Assembly: GCA_013407085.1 (NCBI GenBank)
Contig: JACCGJ010011267.1
Location: 1-64,000 of the forward strand
Length of the DNA: 64,000 bases
Reading direction: 5' to 3'
Origin: Atriophallophorus winterbourni
Taxonomy: Eukaryota > Platyhelminthes > Trematoda > Plagiorchiida > Microphallidae
The position numbers and the translations under genes are program-made. The notes under the pieces were generated by a model. That model did no database searches. It was given only the letters and a program-made list of their open reading frames with translations, and had not been told where the DNA came from. Of this stretch, positions 1 to 11,250 are shown one piece after another. Position 1 is the first letter of the stretch; the number at the start of each line of letters is the position of its first letter.

Positions 1-1075
1 GAATCACGAGATCCAATAGTATCGACAATGTATAACCATTGCTTCAAATCATGTTGCTTTGAGTCCGATGCTGATAATACATCAACATTTTCGGGGACAC
101 CGAGGAATATTAAACTACGTGAAGTAGAGTCGTCTCGACAAGTGGATTGACCTTTCCTTTCCCACCAAGGTATGTCGGCTTGTACTCGGCAGGTCAAACC
201 AGGACACGCACTGAGTAGATACGCAGTGAGGATGACTTCTTCCATTTCAGATTTAGTTCGCAATGTCACCCTTAATAGGCGCGGCCGGTCTACGTGAGGG
301 GAGTCTTTATGCCGGGTTAAGCGCGTCATCGATGTAGGTACCAAAGCTTTCAAGCCCATGTGTGCACAGAGCTTAGTCCATTCATTGAGCTCATGTGCTT
401 TTCTTGCTGAAAAAAGTGAATCTGTCGATTCCGGGATATTTGTGCAGATTACACTGAGAGCGATATCTGTCTTAGTAGAATGAGCGGTAACATTGCTTTT
501 TTTTGGGGGGGGGGCTCGGATCTACCAACTAGACGACGGGAAGTCCTGGACAAAGTGTTCACAATTTTACCAGATGTGGACCTAGGTAAACAGGGTTCAG
601 TAGGTCCATCTTTATTACTTTCGGATGAGCTATCAACACATTCAGTTAAGGGAGCAGCTATTGGTGTAATTTCCTTTCCCTTTTTGTCGTGAGCAACATT
701 AATTTCGGGTCGAATTGCGTTGGCAAGTGTATCTACCAAAAGCGGTTTAAATGTTTCCTTAAGTTTTCGATAGCAATTTTCCAAAATCTCTATTCGAGAT
801 TCCAGCTTTGCCTCGTGGGGAGGATTTGTAGTCGTATCGATAGGCTGTTTCCTTCCACATGCACTACATACGTAGCAAACACCGGGTAAATCAACGTTGT
901 TAATAAAAGATATCACTTTTTTCGTTAGGGATTTATCACATTTAGTATGTATTTTACACAAACAGCCAAAACATTTAACAACGTTGGATTTGGCGCTTAC
1001 CCCTTTGTTACAAATTTGACACGCATCACGTGCTGCCTTCTTTATCTGGGTCATCGACGTCATCCTTCGCGTCAT
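1..1075 (-). mobile_element. CR1-type LINE, ORF1 relic
   Basis: Read right to left this is ORF1 of a CR1-clade retrotransposon. The N-terminal 200 residues (from 1075) carry a PHD-like zinc finger: DACQIC, CFGC, HTKC, then GVCYVCSAC. A second block (about 440 to 1) translates in another frame to a region with LRTKSEMEEVILTAYLLS and WWERKG. That block is homologous to the ORF1 C-terminal block at 5.8-6.1 kb. A T8/G10 homopolymer at about 498-515 lies where the frame changes. CR1 ORF1 proteins are nucleic-acid-binding chaperones. This copy is broken and continues off the left edge. Confidence 0.8.
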
Positions 1076-1509
1076 TGTTACAATCCAACGAGTGATGAGT
1101 CAGTGCACTTAGCGGTGCAGTTGTTTATCGATCGGTAGGTACTGGTGATGAGATCCAAGCGGTAAAATACGAACGAGTTGGATAAAAGTGATGCGGTTGA
1201 ACGAGTTTCGATCTGATAGTGTTGAAAAAACTATCAGTCAATTCGAAATGATGCGATCCTCTCAATAGTATTCGAACAGGAACAATATTCTGAATCGCCA
1301 AGGATATTGCACGCGCCGGTAAAATTGGATTAAAACTTGAAAATTTGAATTTTCAAGAATTCACCTTGCTCGAAGTTGAAATGGGTATATTCCGAAAGAG
1401 CAAATTGAGACGAGTTCAATGATATATGAACCGTCTAGTTCAGGCTAAAATGTGAGGAAATAAATCCAAAAGTATGAGAGCACAAATATATACGTCCGCA
1501 CAGCAGGTC
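1076..1509. other. Non-coding spacer between head-to-head CR1 copies
   Basis: No convincing gene. It lies between a minus-strand and a plus-strand CR1 ORF1, so it is probably CR1 5' leader sequence. It includes a short palindrome, CTTGAAAA...TTTTCAAG, near 1335-1358. Confidence 0.4.
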
Positions 1510-1843
1510 CGATATAATACGAAGGTAAATAGTTGTTATTCACCTTATACATACTAGTTAATTCGATTTTTGTTTTTCTTCAACGAAAAATACGTCCGCA
1601 GAGTAACGTCAAGTATTAAGGCGGGAGACTTTATTAATAATGCTGAAATTCCCGGTGTCTGTTATGTGTGCAGCGTCCGTAGAACAAAGCCGTTAAACGG
1701 CGCCGAGACCAATGTATCACAATCAGGAAACCTAGAAGATCGAATCAAATACTTAGAGAACTGTCCTCAAAAATTCGAAAAAACATTGAAGTCGATAGTA
1801 ATTGCTCAAAAATGAAACCCACCTAAACCCAACGCTACACCCC

Positions 1844-4800
1844 TGTGTCACAGCCGGGGGTGGTAGTAGGAATGAGCCGCCTACTATCTATAAAATGCTC
1901 CCACGTGGCGTGCGTCTCAAATAGCCTCTGACAACCAAGTCCAACTCCTGGCCTGCACCAGTGGCTTTCACAAGCCCGGCGGAACTGCTCTTACTGACAG
2001 GAGAAGGGGCGAAGGCGGGTGACTGGCGCCATAAAACCAGTTAGCTCCGGGCAGATGGAGCTCGTCAGCTACTGGCAATCCATCTAGGGGAAGGAAAACC
2101 CTGACTCCAAACCCCCATTGCCTTGTGGGTGACCCGATTGCGGGAAAGGCTTCGGGAGAAAACCCCGAGGAAAAATCCGGAGAGAAGCCCCGTAGGTAGA
2201 TAACTGGCGCACAGCGCGTTTATCTGCCAGCTCCCTGCTGCCTTGTAGGTTGCACTTGGCTGTGCAAAGGCTAGAGAGGTGTACTCGAACAAACACCGAG
2301 TGGTGCTTGTACACTATCCCCAAGAAACTTCATGACGATGTCTCAACGTATATCTCAGCTCTCTGCTACGGCGTTCCCGAGACGCGGCGCGCCCTTGGCT
2401 CTCCCAGCGGCTAGGGTGAAAAGTAAGCTAGCTGGGGCCATAAATATCCGTAAGGTCTTTTATTTGGGATGTTGGAACGTACGGACACTGCGTGACGTTG
2501 GTAGTCAAGCAATCACGATGCGCTTTTTATTCGACTACCAAGTAGATGTTGCTTGTCTTTCCGAGGTCAGCCTTCCCGGACACGGATCCAAATCGATCAA
2601 GGTCCCCGGAGTCGATCGTAATTATTGGCTTTTTTATAGTGGGCCCGAGGATGGATCTGGTCAGCATGGAGTAGCGATAGCGCTCAGCGACCATGCTAAA
2701 CAAGCACTCATGTCATGGATGCCTATATCCCCGAGAATTTCGGTGGTCCGGCTGAGGGGTCACCCTTTGAATATAACAGTCGTTTCGGTGTATGCCCCAA
2801 CCCTATCAGCCGACCAAACTACAAAAGACGATTTTTATAACCAACTTCAATTCGTAGTCGATCGAGTTGCTGGAAACGACGTACTGGTTGTGGCTGGTGA
2901 CTGGAATGCTCGTACAGGATCAGCAGATTCCGCAACAAACCGAATCCTGGGAAAATTTGGCCTAGGGCAGCGCTGCGCGAATGGCGATCGACTGATCGAG
3001 TTTGCAGCCTACAATCACCTATGCGTCTGTAACACTAAATTCCAGCACCCTAAAAAACACTTGGTCACATGGTACTCGAACGATGGTAGAACGGCGAACC
3101 AGATCGATTATGTTCTAATTCGCGCACGTTGGATGTCTTCGGTGCTCGACTGTAGGTCTTATCGTGGAGCCGAAACAGGGAACGCAGCAGGCACCGATCA
3201 CACACTTGTTCGCGCAAAGCTCCGACTTCGCCTGCTACACCGCCAAAGGAAAACTCCTAGGAAGCGCTTAAACTTGGAAGCCTTGGGAAACCCGGCCCAA
3301 CGTAAGAAGCTCATTGACGATATCGCTGAGCGGTTGGATGGGAGTGATGCATTAGTCGAACAACAATGGTCCAGACTGAAGACCGCTACTCAGACTGCAG
3401 CACTAAAAACCCTAGGCACCGCCTCTCGTCGCCGACGAGATTGGACTTCTCAGAACACCATCGAGCTCTTTGCCCGGGCAAGAGACGCCCGAATGCATGG
3501 TGCATCTGATTATCGCCTCCTTAGGAGAGCTGCTACACGATCAGCCCGCAAGGATCGTCAGCTATATTGGGCGGAAACCGCATCCGAAATGGAAGCCGCA
3601 GCAAGTATAGGAGACTTTGGACGACTGTTTCGCCTGATTCGCAGAGCATCTGGAAGCGGTGGTTTTTGTACGAACCTTCGAGATTCGTCAGGACAGATGA
3701 TATTTGACCTTCATCAAAAGATAGATAGGTGGGTTGAGCACTTCAGTCAGCTACTGAACCGCCCGTCATCTATCAATGCAGTATTCACTTCCCCGATAAA
3801 TAGCTGTGAATATCCGGTCAACTGCGAGGCACCATCAGAATACGAGATATCAAGTGTTTTACGACGAATGCAGAATGGTAAATCGCCAGGTGAGGACGGA
3901 ACTTCCGTTGAACTTATTAGAGCCTGTGCCGACGTATTATTATCTCCGCTACATCGGCTGTTTTGTTCGATCTGGGAGACGGAAGTTTTCCCATCAGACT
4001 GGGGGATGTCTATCATTCTACCACTGCCGAAACGTGGAGATAAATCTGTGTGCTCCAATTACCGCGGAATAAGTCTAATCGACACCGCTGCTAAAGTGTT
4101 TGCAACGCTACTGCTTAATCGGTTCTCCGCCGAAAGAAATCTGCGCACCAGAGTTAACCAAGGTGGATTTCGCCCTGGGATGGGTTGCGTAGATCAAATA
4201 TTTACTTTGCGCAGGATCCTCGAGCACCATGCACGGTATCAACAGCAAACGATAGCTTGCTTTATTGACTTCCGCGCCGCCTTCGACTCCGTAGACCGTG
4301 GTTGTTTATGGGACATCATGCTATCGGATGGGGTTCCATTAAAGCTCGTCAACCTAATCAGAGCCTATTACAGCTCTACAAGGGCACGGGTTCGTGTCTA
4401 CGGTGAAGAATCGCGTGAATTTAACTTGCACACAGGAGTCAGGCAAGGTTGCCCGTTATCGCCGGTTATGTTTAACTATGTCGTAGACTGGATAATGAAC
4501 CAGGCGTTAACAGGGTATCAAGGGGTGCAAATTTCAACGGATCTATGGATTTCCGACCTTGACTACGCTGACGATATAGTCGTTCTGGGCGACAATACCG
4601 AAATGCTGCAAAGCGTTTTAGACCGCATTAGTGCCACTGCCGCGAAAGTCGGTCTTGAGATAAACGCGGCTAAGACCAAGGCATTTTTTTTATTCCGACA
4701 CACCAAGGCATCCAGCCACTTCGCGTCCAGGGTTGTCCGATCGAATACGTTCCAGTCTTTAAATACCTCGGCTCAAGTATATTGCCCAATGGTCAGGCGA

Positions 4801-5437
4801 AAGATGAAGTGAAGTTAAGGGTCGATCGTGCTCGTAATGCGTTTTTGCAGTTGAAAGGCACCCTTTGGCGCAAGCCCGGGATCAGCCTAAAAACTAAGAC
4901 GCGTGTTTATCAAGCAGCGATCCGCCCTGTACTGCTTTATGGATGCGAGACATGGCCTTTAAGGTCACAGGATGTACGCACATTAGAAGTGTTCGACCAT
5001 TGGTGCCTAGGGTAATCTTGGGCATCCGATATACTGACCGAGTATCTAACGCAGCCGTACGAGAGCGTTGCAGCGGACTATCTCCACTTTCCGCTCACAT
5101 ACAACGGCGAAGGCTGCAATGGTTTGGCCACGTCCTCCGAAAGACAGACACAGCACTTCCAAAACTCGTCCTCGACCCCAAACCCGTTCGCACCTGGCGT
5201 CGGCGGCAAGGTGGTCAAGTGAAAACCTGGCTGTCAACTGTGAAAGAGGATGTAGACACCCTGGGTCTGCGTACCGTCTACGGAGTTCGCAGGTGGGAAC
5301 GAGACTGGATCACGATCTGCAACGATCTCGCCTCCGATCGACGTGCGTCGCTGGTACGATCTGAGACATCAATGAAGCCGGCTAATCCACCCGTGGAGCC
5401 AGCCGCACAAAAGAAAAAGAAGAAAGAAGAAGAAGAT
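1844..5437 (+). mobile_element. Full-length RTE-clade LINE inserted in CR1 ORF1
   Basis: About 3.6 kb: a GC-richer 480-bp 5' leader (start GTGTCACAGCCGGGGG), one long endonuclease-reverse transcriptase frame, a very short 3' region ending CAGCCGCACAAAA, and an A/G-rich tail of AAG/AAAG repeats typical of RTE ends. The uninterrupted CR1 copy reads CTACACCCC-GTACC at 20155-20169, which fixes the junctions to within a few bases (TCCC/CCCC overlap on the right). The leader occurs alone at 34.2, 52.4 and 59.9 kb. Confidence 0.9.
2332..5398 (+). pseudogene. RTE endonuclease-reverse transcriptase, frameshifted
   Basis: The open part (2332-4812, 826 codons) has an apurinic-type endonuclease at residues ~40-300: NVRTL, SEVSLPG, YAPT, GDWNART, QIDYVLI, TDHTLV. 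The reverse transcriptase is at ~510-790: GFRPGMGCVDQIF, FIDFRAAFDSV, GVRQGCPLSP and the catalytic LDYADDIVVL. It would nick target DNA and prime cDNA synthesis there. The frame breaks in a T run near 4683-4691, because the expected FKYLGSS block continues in another frame. It breaks again near 5010, after FDHWCL. The C-terminal part (WFGHVLRK; TWLSTVKEDVDTLGL) then runs to about 5398. With so few lesions this looks recently active. Start chosen at the first ATG after the conserved leader. Confidence 0.88.
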
Positions 5438-6558
5438 CCCGTACCTTCACAAGAAGCTCCGTTAATTAAAGAGAATTTGCGAGAGGCTGAACAGTTTAGT
5501 GATGCGGACGCTAGCGGTGACTCAGATGTTAGTCAGCTTCAAAAGTCGAAAGGGTGTCTACTGACTGTCCATCAGCAGAATTCTTCTACCTCCAAATATA
5601 ATAGTGAAATAAAAACAAATTTGAAGAATCGCAGTGTAATCTGCACCAATGTGGCGGAGACATCCGGGACAACTTTCTCAAGTAGAACAACTCATGACAT
5701 TGAACAATGGTACCAGATGTGTTCAATGATGGATATGTGCTCGATACTGCTGACGCAATAACCCACCTAAGTCGGCACCTCAATTCTCCTCAGCTTGACG
5801 AACCGCGTTTACTGAGAATAAATCTCAAAAGCCAAAATGAGATGGAAAACGTTCTTCTAAACTCTTACTTGCTCCGTACATGTTCACAGACTAAATGTCG
5901 CATACATGCTAGTATTCTGTGTTGGGAGAGAAAAGGTAAATTAAACAATGGGAAAAAATCTGACCAACGCAGTGTTGTTCTTCTTGGTGTTCCCGACACA
6001 CTAACACTGCTTGGGGAAGTGAAATACAGCACCACGATTACGAACAGTGGCTCTACGTTGCCAGCAGCATCGGAGTTCACGAGTCAGTCGTGGTGGACAC
6101 TTTTAGAATACCTCGGTCACCAAAATATAAAGGTGACGGGCCACAACCTCTGAAACAAACATTTTTAACGAAAGGTATGATGGAATCAATTACGGCCAAC
6201 TTGTAAGCAAATCATAGGAATCTCCCGAAGGATGACAGAATGAGTGACCACAGACATTTTACACCGAAACCCCTTAATGAACCACGGCTTCTACAGCCAG
6301 ACGAGACTCGGATTAGAAACAATGTGGCTTTTGATGAACATAATATAAATTTCAGTAATCCGGGCTCGCATTGCACAACCCTGACAGATTACATAATCAA
6401 CATGATACATTTCAATTCTAAATATGTCCGAAACATGATAGCAAGAACCCCACTTCAGAATTCGCAGTCGGACTAGAAACTGGTTAACAAAGCGAAATTT
6501 GGCATGTGCTATTCACTGGGTCGCCAGAACCGATTTTACCTGAGCAAATTTTCGGGAA

Positions 6559-8306
6559 TTGCGGAATCAAGTCACAAATCTCATCCGGGAGGAAACAAAT
6601 CACCGGCTTCAGCTGGCAGTAAGAATGCAGCGAAATCTCAAACTGCTTTATCGAACTGTTAACAACACTACGAAGCTGAAACCCGGTGTTTTCCCGATCA
6701 TGACAGATAACGGACTAACTGATTCTGTACCGGTAACCGCTAACGCTCTCACCAGTTTTTATTCACGAGTTTTTACCACCAAGGATGCATTACAATCATC
6801 GGAATTGTCAGCATCAATTGTGCCGGAGACTGTATGCGATATATGCATCAATTCTGAAATAGTGCAGCACCACCTACGCAGGTTGAACATCAACAAGTCC
6901 CCGGGAACTGACGGAATCACACCTACAATCCTAAAGTTATGCGGCAATCAATTGTGCGAACCACTTTGTGATTTATTTAATCACTCTTTGAGGGAGGAGG
7001 TTGTACAGACTGACTGGAAGAGAAGAATCATAACAAAGGTGGAACTCGTTCTGACCCGGCAAATTACCACCCTGTTACACTCCTTGCAGTGATCTCAAAA
7101 GTTATTGAGCGAATTTTGCGAATGAATTGTGAGTCATTTCGAATCCCAAAACTTGTTGTCCAGAGAGCAAAATATATTTCGTAAGTCTCGTTCTTGCTTG
7201 ACTAGCCTACTGGAGAAAATGGAAGACTGGACGCAGGCACTAGTTGATGATGGTTGCGTGCATGCGTGATACTTGGACATAGCAAAGGCGCTTGATCGCG
7301 TGGACCATTATACATCCCTGAGCAAGCTGCACGAGGTTGGTATTAATGGGTGCCTTCTTACCTGACTGAGAAGTTACCTTCTTGATCGCAAAGCAAATGC
7401 ACGTATCGATGGTGTGATGTCTGGGGAAGTCGAAGCCACTAGCGATGTCACACAAGTTTCGGTACTTGGTCAGGTTCTCTTTTTGGTCTACATTAACGGC
7501 GTTCCGAAACATGTTACAGCCAAAATGGTTCTCTTTGCGGATGATTGTAAACTTTGGATACGAATCACGTCAAGGGTGGACTGTTTGCACTTACAAAGCT
7601 GTTTGAATATATTGAACAGCTGGTCAGAGCGAAACAAACTTCCATTCAACTTCCGAAAGTGTAAAATTTTGCAAATAGGTAAAGATTTCCCATTATCATT
7701 CAACCTTGGATCGAAACAACTGGAATGGACAAAAAAAGAAAAAAGACCTCGACGTATGGATTAGTAGAAGACTTAAAAATAGGATGCAAAGCGAAGCAGT
7801 GTACAACCGAGCTAGCCACATGCTAGATTTGCTTCGGTGTATTTTCGGACATTTTTTCCAGTGAAAAATTCCCCATACCCATAAATACGTATATTAACCC
7901 AGTGATGAATTACCGAGTGCAAGCTTAGGCACCATGGCTACAAAAGGACATCAAGCTGCTCGAGAAGATTTATCACAGAGCAACTAAAATGGTTGGCTGT
8001 CTCCGCAACCTATCACATAAGGATCGACTGGTTCATCTTAATTTGGGTACACTGCATCGCAGACGGGTTCAATTTGATCTAATCCTAACTTATAAAATAT
8101 TGAAATCACGTACTCACCCACTGGCATTTGATATTCCACATTATCACCGGAACTGCCGTCTGTTCATCTATTCGGTGCGCGTTTGTTTCTTGTGGAATTC
8201 CCTACCGTCAGATGTTGTACAATTATCTAGTGAAAGGATTTTCAGGAACAAACTGGATATATTTATGCGTAGTAATTCCACACTACATCCCGTTTATCTA
8301 ACATGA
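6559..8306 (+). pseudogene. CR1 reverse transcriptase relic (copy A)
   Basis: Three reading-frame pieces add up to a CR1 RT. The first is 6559-7092 (NINKSPGTDGITPTILKLC). The middle runs about 7200-7764 (DIAKALDRVDHY; VLGQVLFLVYINGVP; catalytic LFADDCKLW at about 7530). The C-terminal region is 7989-8306 (NCRLFIYSVRVCFLWNSLP). In-frame stops and frameshifts separate them. From about 7190 to 8390 it is almost identical to 21885-23084. Confidence 0.85.
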
Positions 8307-8390
8307 TTTTTATCCAAACGAATATTTATCCATCATACCGGGACGATACATGACATCTTTTTCTAACTACAAAACTGTCGAACTTCCTAG

Positions 8391-8510
8391 TGCCCTCTCT
8401 GTATCGTAAAAACCCCACAGTTGAATCGTATCGCGGACAATTATATATTGTATTATATATCTATATATATATTATTATATATATTCATATATAATTATAT
8501 ATATATATAT
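8391..8510. repeat. AT-rich simple sequence
   Basis: Mostly TATA dinucleotide repeat abutting the left end of a Tigger element that inserts at TA. In copy B the equivalent AT run leads directly into an assembly gap. Confidence 0.8.
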
Positions 8511-9571
8511 AGCGAGAGTGGCATAGTAACGAGGTTTTGTAAAAACGGCTTTATTTTCTCAAGTCCATCATTTATTTGCTCAATCGATCAGTACAAAGCT
8601 CTCAGAAATCGTCGGCTGACGCATCTTCTTTCGTCGGATCTCGTTCATCTCGTTGTCTAGCCGATCACACGCTTGCATCAGTCTCGTCCAGGTTGAAGAC
8701 TTCATCCGCAGAGAACTGCCTGAGTAAGGGCCGGAGAACCTGCTGCTGCCGATCAATAAGGGATTGGGAATCCACCGCTCCAGCTTCGCCCTGCACTGTC
8801 TTGAACGTGACGCCATTGCGCTTCTTGAAGCTGTCTAACTAACTCGCCATGAAGTCTGGGATGTGCATCAGCTCAGCCAGTTTTATCGCCTTCTCCTTGA
8901 TCAGATCGCCGCTGAAAGGCAGATTCAGTCCTCTTGCTTGCTTCAGCCACATCAGCACTCCCTCCTCAAAACTTAGGTCGTGAGGCTGCGTCAGCTTCAA
9001 GTGCTTCGATGGAACTCCAGCTTCGATTGCAGCTTCAATTGCATCCTTCTTGCTGAGAATGCACTTCACGGTGGTTCTTTTAACTTCGACGCCCCATTTC
9101 TTGCTAATCTCCCTCGCCAACTTGGACTGATTCGGCTCCTTCTTCGCAGCATCGATGATCTCGAACTTCTCCTTCAGCGTAAAGTCGGTTCGCTTGCGTT
9201 TTTGAGCTGACATTATGGGCTGAATAGTTTGAAAAATAACGATGTCACTGTTGTGAGTGTCTGTTTGTACGCGCGCTTTCGTGGGTCTATCTATTGATAC
9301 TTAAAGCAAGAGTAGGAAAGAGGCTTGTCGTTGTGCGTGAGGTGATTGGCTTGTTGTAGCTGGCGTCAGGGAGAAAGATCGCGTGTTTGACCTCGAAACC
9401 GGCTGACTATATGCGTAAAATGCGCAAAAATGCACTTTTAAATAGTCACAGAATAATGGCATAGTAACGAGAGTAGGGAGTGGCATAGTAAATTAATTTT
9501 GTATTGAATTTTGTCGGGACCTAGCAAAAGTGGCATAGTACCGAGAGTGGCATAGTACCGAGATTTGAGTG
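8511..9571 (-). mobile_element. Tigger/pogo-type element, copy 1 (left end clipped)
   Basis: Same family as 16177-17307 and 17324-18460. The right end has the inverted terminal sequence ending GATTTGAGTG followed by TATATA. Repeats of GTGGCATAGTA lie just inside. The left terminus is lost into TA repeat. Its frame (9213-8839, minus) encodes the CENP-B-like N-terminal helix-turn-helix (FTLKEKFEIIDAAKK; LAREISKKWGVEV), then stops at about residue 124 because roughly ten bases present in the other copies are missing near 8842. Confidence 0.85.
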
Positions 9572-9840
9572 TATATATATAATACCATAAATTCTTGAAT
9601 CTTCCATCTTGAATCGAGGAGTCACTGATCCCGGCGAATATTTACTCGTTTTTGTCAACATCTGCGAGGTTATCTAGTCAAATGTTGGCCTGTTCGAGTA
9701 CAATGGATTTTCTATTGGCTCTTTGGCAGTAACCTCTAAGTAGGGTAACGATAGTGCTTTTATGAAGTTTATTTAACATTCATTTAGTTTTTGTATACTG
9801 GATTCCAATCCGTTTAGATGCGTATCAAATTCGTACTCAG
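9572..9840. other. Unassigned duplicated sequence
   Basis: No gene seen. From about 9640 it matches copy B from about 23706. Confidence 0.5.
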
Positions 9841-10125
9841 TGCGGGAGATGTGAGCAACACATTACTTTGGTCATCCTTAAGCGTCTTGAGTGCTTGACC
9901 AAGAATCACTTTGTGATTCTGTGTTTGAACATCGTGGTTCGTTGTGCGAACCCTATGTAACAGTGGCATCCAAGTCTAACTTTGTTTACCACTTATGCAC
10001 TGTTTCAAGGCTCACTTAACCTAATCTTACCATCTCCATCTGATGATGCAAACATCCAGAAACCGGTAGTGATGTGTAAGTGCGGGTGATGTGAGCAACA
10101 CATTACTTTGGTCATACTCAGTGGT
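9841..10125 (+). repeat. Hammerhead repeat family B, monomer (copy A)
   Basis: About one unit of the 241-bp repeat seen at 60.4-61.0 kb. Shared marks are the palindrome-like AATCACTTTGTGATT, GAACATCGTGGTTCGTTGTG, AACAGTGGCATCCAAG and ACTGTTTCAAGGCTCACTTA. The unit ends in the hammerhead core and then begins a second, truncated unit. Confidence 0.8.
10034..10074 (+). ncRNA. Hammerhead ribozyme, family B, degenerate
   Basis: Core CTGATGA at 10040-10046, GAAA at 10059-10062, stem III palindrome ACCGGT, and a GTA cleavage triplet ending at 10068. Stem I pairs only partly and stem II is weak, so cleavage is doubtful. Copy B holds the equivalent at 24114-24154. Confidence 0.6.
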
Positions 10126-10345
10126 CTTCACCTGCGAGGATGACGCTGTTTGTTTGGCCTTGCAAACCTGGCAAACGTAACAAACACCGAGACAATTATC
10201 CCCATTAATAATCGCTAACAAAGCCGAGGTCAGCGATTTGTCGCATTTTGCATGCACTTTCATCAAACATGCGTACCACGTGAAAGACCTTGGCTTAGGA
10301 CTTACCAAATTTTGGCAAACCGTACACAGCCAGATGCGGTTTTGG
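10126..10345 (-). mobile_element. CR1 ORF1 zinc-finger relic (copy A)
   Basis: Minus-strand translation shows MKVHAKCDKSLTSALL and GVCYVCQVCKAK, the same PHD-like finger as the ORF1 at 449-1075. It is a fragment only, joined directly to the hammerhead repeat. Confidence 0.75.
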
Positions 10346-10657
10346 GGATCATTCGGTCAGGGTTGTGAGCAGCACTTTTCAGGGGATTTTGCACAAGCGG
10401 TGGTTCTGTCAAGTGATCGATGATGAATATCGTGAGCGCGACAAAATGCGGTGATCACGAATAAGAGGAAAATTAGAATTGAATCTGACGATACGCTTCG
10501 GTAGTTGATCGCACGATGTTGAACATATAACCAGTTGATGGCGATGAATAAGTTCTTTCCGATTATGTTAATCCATTTGAGAACTTGCAGAGTATTAACA
10601 GGGTTCCACGCGTAGATCCAATATGGGAAAATCACGAAATCATATGACTTACTTGAC
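10346..10657. other. Unassigned spacer
   Basis: No feature recognised. It is present in copy B at about 24426-24737 with a few percent difference. Confidence 0.4.
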
Positions 10658-10879
10658 TTAATCCCTTGAGTTCCTGGAGGAACATAGGGCTTCGGCAACT
10701 TGTCTCCAGTTTGGTCTGTCCATGGCAGCTAGTTTGATGTCGTTCCAGTTAAGTCCACACTTGCGGATTTCCTCTTCACACGAGCACTTCCAAGATAGCC
10801 TTGGGCGTCCGACCCGTCTCTTCCCGATTGGGTTCCATACCAGAGCATGACGCGTGATGTCAGCATAAGGTTTCCGCAA
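10658..10879 (-). mobile_element. LINE C-terminal relic (copy A)
   Basis: The translation contains KRRVGRPRLSWKCSCEEEI and MDRPNWRQVAEALCSSR, the basic C-terminal segment following the RT in RTE-like endonuclease-reverse transcriptases. It is an isolated fragment. Confidence 0.7.
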
Positions 10880-10896
10880 GGTGTGCCTAACCCGAT

Positions 10897-11250
10897 CATA
10901 TACTACTTATTAATAAAAATTTGGCTTTAAACAAAAACTACAATCATGTTGTTATTGGAATGTTGCAAAAATATTCCAAACAGTTAATGGCGCTACATTG
11001 CACCAACTGTGGGACTTAGATTAGTCCCCACATGAAAGATAAATTTCAATTTGCAAATGAGGATTTATCCTCGAATTCGCAAATAAATGGGTTTAGCACA
11101 AAGTCAGAACGGCGTTCGAATGTCAGGTCACGGATACGCATAACTGATGAGCGGCAATAACCGTGAAACCGGTCGTGTGCTTCCGTCCTGCTTTTCGAAT
11201 CTCATATACTACTTATTAATGAAAATCTGGCTTTAAACAAAAATCACGAG
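10897..11250 (+). repeat. Hammerhead repeat family C (copy A), direct-repeat flanked
   Basis: A ~306-bp unit bounded by two ~45-bp direct repeats (CATATACTACTTATTAAT ... GGCTTTAAACAAAAA), beginning at 10897 and 11203. The hammerhead core lies near the right repeat. The layout recalls the tandem or pseudo-LTR organisation of Penelope-like and retrozyme-type repeats. Confidence 0.7.
11137..11180 (+). ncRNA. Hammerhead ribozyme, family C (copy A)
   Basis: CTGATGA at 11144-11150, stem II GCGG/CCGT with loop CAATAA, GAAA at 11165-11168, ACCGGT stem III, and a GTC site ending at 11174. Stem I is ACGCATAA against GTGTGC. The base before CTGATGA is A, where copy B has C, so the first stem I pair is lost here. 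Confidence 0.72.

Larger units (their letters stand above)
1510..8390 (+). mobile_element. CR1-type LINE, copy A, split by an RTE element
   Basis: A decayed CR1 element. ORF1 begins near 1570 with the GVCYVCSV zinc-finger segment, is interrupted from 1844 to 5437, and resumes to about 6153 (LDEPRLLRINLKSQNEMENV; WERKGK). Most of the endonuclease domain is missing. Reverse transcriptase pieces follow from 6559. The uninterrupted homologue at 19829-23096 shares its stop codons and internal deletions, so both copies derive from one dead ancestor by segmental duplication and not from two insertions. Confidence 0.85.

Noticed and set aside
3747..4058. 103-codon minus-strand frame within the RTE
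   Set aside because: Antisense shadow of the reverse transcriptase.
9395..9410. TCGAAACCGGCTGAC in Tigger copies considered as a ribozyme part
   Set aside because: The order and spacing of core elements are wrong and no stem forms.
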